A DNA stretch of 64,000 nucleotides from Arthrobacter sp. zg-Y820 (GTDB lineage Bacteria; Actinomycetota; Actinomycetes; Actinomycetales; Micrococcaceae): assembly GCF_030142155.1 (NCBI RefSeq), contig NZ_CP126247.1, forward strand, positions 2,418,001-2,482,000. Direction: 5' to 3'. Each line of letters starts with the position of its first letter. The first letter of the stretch is position 1. Below are positions 62,370 to 64,000 of this stretch, piece after piece. The notes below the pieces were generated by a model that saw only the letters and a program-made list of their open reading frames with translations, was not told the DNA's origin and searched no databases. Position numbers and translations under genes: made by a program.

Positions 62370-64000
62370 TTGCCAGGTATGAATCTCACGCGCTCCGAAG
62401 CCCGTGAACGCGCAGAACTGATCAGTGTCGATTCCTATGACGTGAATCTGGACCTCACCCGCGGGGATGAGGTCTTCGGCAGCACCACCGTGGTTCGGTT
62501 CTCCGCCCGGCAGGGCGCTTCCACGTTCATCGACGCCGTCACCGCAGCGGTCCACCGCGTCACTCTGAACGGCGTGGATTTGGATGTCGCCGAGGTGTCC
62601 GACGGCGTCCGCATCCAGCTGCCCAAGCTTGCCGCGTCCAATGAGCTCGTTGTCGAGGCCGATGCCTTCTACATGAACACCGGCGAAGGCCTGCACCGTT
62701 TCGTGGATCCGGTGGACAACGAGGTGTACCTGTACTCCCAGTTCGAGGTCCCGGACTCCCGCCGCATGTTTACCGTGTTCGAGCAGCCGGACCTGAAGGC
62801 AGCCTTCCGCTTCACTGTTACTGCGCCCTCGCACTGGGACGTTATTTCCAATTCCCCCACCCCCGAGCCGCTTCCGGCCGGCTCCCTGGAAGAGGGCGGC
62901 AAGAACGCCACTTGGTCGTTCGACCCGACGCCGCGGATCTCTTCCTACATCACCGCGCTGATCGCCGGACCGTATCAGTCCGTGCGCAGCCAGCTCACCA
63001 GCTCCGACGGCCGCACCATTCCGCTCGGCGTCTTTGCCCGCAAGTCGCTGATGCAGCATCTGGATGCCGAGAACGTGTTCGAGCTGACCCGGCAGGGCTT
63101 CGAATTCTACGAAAAGCAGTTCGGCACACCGTACCCGTTCGAGAAATACGACCAGCTTTTCGTGCCGGAGTTCAACGCCGGCGCGATGGAAAACGCCGGT
63201 GCGGTGACGTTCCTCGAGAGCTACGTCTTCCGCTCCCGCGTCCCCGACGCCACCGTCGAGCGCCGCGCCGTCACCATCCTGCACGAGCTGGCCCACATGT
63301 GGTTCGGCGACCTGGTGACGATGCGCTGGTGGAACGACCTCTGGCTGAATGAGTCCTTCGCGGAATTCATGTCCACCCTCGCCGCAGCGGACGCCACTGA
63401 ATTCAAGCAGTCGTGGACCACTTTCGCTTCCATGGAAAAGGCCTGGGCCTACCGCCAGGACCAGCTTCCGACCACGCATCCGATCGTCGCCGAGATCCGT
63501 GATCTGGAAGACGTGCAGGTGAACTTCGACGGCATCACCTACGCCAAGGGTGCCTCAGTGCTCAAGCAGCTCGTAGCCTGGGTGGGGCAGGACCAGTTCA
63601 TGGCCGGGGTGCGCGAGTACTTCGGCAAGCATGCCTGGGGCAACACCGAACTCAAGGACCTGCTCTCCGAGCTGGAAACGGCCAGCGGGCGGGACCTTAA
63701 GGAATGGTCCGAGCTGTGGCTCGAGACCGCCGGCGTGAACACGCTTCGGCCCGAACTGGAGGTGGACGACGACGGCGCCATCACCTCCTTCGGCATCCTC
63801 CAGAGCGCCGTGCCTGAATACCCGACCCTGCGGCCGCACCGGCTGGCGATCGGTTTCTACGACGTCGGGCACGACGGCAAGCTGCACCGCACCCACCGCC
63901 TGGAGCTGGACATCGACGGCGAACGCACCGACGTGCCGGAGCTGGTTGGCCGGCAGCGTCCGGACCTGCTGCTGCTGAATGACGATGACCTGGCGTACGC
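62370..64000 (+). CDS. pepN: Aminopeptidase N (M1 family), 5' part; continues past the window
   Basis: The frame is open for 543 codons from a TTG at 62370 (AAAGG seven bases upstream) or from ATG 62379. LPGMNLTRSEARERAE matches the PGxNLTRxEA start common in actinobacterial PepN, which favours the TTG. The M1 signatures are intact: GAMENAGAVTF (substrate N-terminus binding), HELAHMWFGDLV (HExxH zinc site) and the third ligand in NDLWLNESFAEF. It releases N-terminal residues from peptides in the cytoplasm. The C-terminal domain lies beyond the window. The 255 bases between it and rpiB hold the divergent promoters and nothing else I recognise. Confidence 0.95.
   Translation, partial: MPGMNLTRSEARERAELISVDSYDVNLDLTRGDEVFGSTTVVRFSARQGASTFIDAVTAAVHRVTLNGVDLDVAEVSDGVRIQLPKLAASNELVVEADAFYMNTGEGLHRFVDPVDNEVYLYSQFEVPDSRRMFTVFEQPDLKAAFRFTVTAPSHWDVISNSPTPEPLPAGSLEEGGKNATWSFDPTPRISSYITALIAGPYQSVRSQLTSSDGRTIPLGVFARKSLMQHLDAENVFELTRQGFEFYEKQFGTPYPFEKYDQLFVPEFNAGAMENAGAVTFLESYVFRSRVPDATVERRAVTILHELAHMWFGDLVTMRWWNDLWLNESFAEFMSTLAAADATEFKQSWTTFASMEKAWAYRQDQLPTTHPIVAEIRDLEDVQVNFDGITYAKGASVLKQLVAWVGQDQFMAGVREYFGKHAWGNTELKDLLSELETASGRDLKEWSELWLETAGVNTLRPELEVDDDGAITSFGILQSAVPEYPTLRPHRLAIGFYDVGHDGKLHRTHRLELDIDGERTDVPELVGRQRPDLLLLNDDDLAY

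Overview
The window is a G+C-rich actinobacterial chromosome segment, most likely from Arthrobacter or a close relative in the Micrococcaceae. The evidence is the high G+C (about two thirds by eye), frequent GTG/TTG starts, and the actinobacterial gene orders rne-rplU-rpmA-obgE-proB-proA-nadD-rsfS, ileS-folC-DUF4233-ndk and tig/clpP1-clpP2-clpX. A Rv2466c-type mycothiol-dependent nitroreductase, a class Ib nrdHIEF operon and a DUF222-HNH protein point the same way. No plasmid or phage backbone and no intact insertion sequence is visible.

Layout. 1-6.5 kb holds metabolic and housekeeping genes: a truncated winged-helix protein, lipoate ligase-like, thioesterase, aldo/keto reductase, an SRAP (YedK) gene facing a small gene across a LexA-like box, and an epimerase. 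6.5-10.5 kb holds two secreted S-layer-homology proteins (CAP-SLH and GH25 lysozyme-SLH). 10.5-13 kb has an SDR dehydrogenase, two hypotheticals and a membrane DivIVA-like protein. 13.3-17.4 kb is nrdHIEF with an NrdR-like box. 17.7-23.3 kb has a LysR regulator, FUSC membrane protein, App1-like phosphatase, fatty-acid desaturase, a lactone-oxidase remnant and a YhhN protein. 23.3-25.05 kb is a small, lower-G+C accessory patch: a two-gene coiled-coil operon and a broken zinc-ribbon gene. It is followed by an NhaA-DsbA fusion and two tRNA-Ala genes.

27.4-39.7 kb is a long minus-strand housekeeping run (phosphatase, rsfS, tail-anchored protein, nadD, proA, proB, obgE, rpmA, rplU, rne). 40-43 kb has VKOR, a maltokinase-cap protein and a PRISE-type reductase. 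42.7-48.6 kb is ndk, DUF4233, folC and ileS behind a T-box leader. 48.7-53 kb has an SDR, valS and the nitroreductase. 53-57.6 kb is clpX, clpP2, clpP1 (with a ClgR-like box upstream) and tig. 57.6-64 kb has tRNA-Pro, tRNA-Gly, a Fur-family regulator, a DUF222-HNH protein with two internal minisatellites, an Nei-type glycosylase, rpiB and the first 543 codons of pepN.

Most of the window is conserved core genome. The less ordinary material is regulatory (LexA-, NrdR- and ClgR-like boxes, the ileS T-box, structured leaders of rplU and the lysozyme gene). The other unusual material is micro-evolutionary: several short tandem duplications lie on or next to stop codons, and three gene remnants can still be read. 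I found no clear new defence or biosynthetic system. The best leads are the SOS-like small gene at 4966, the 23.3-25.05 kb accessory patch, and the structured leader of the SLH lysozyme.
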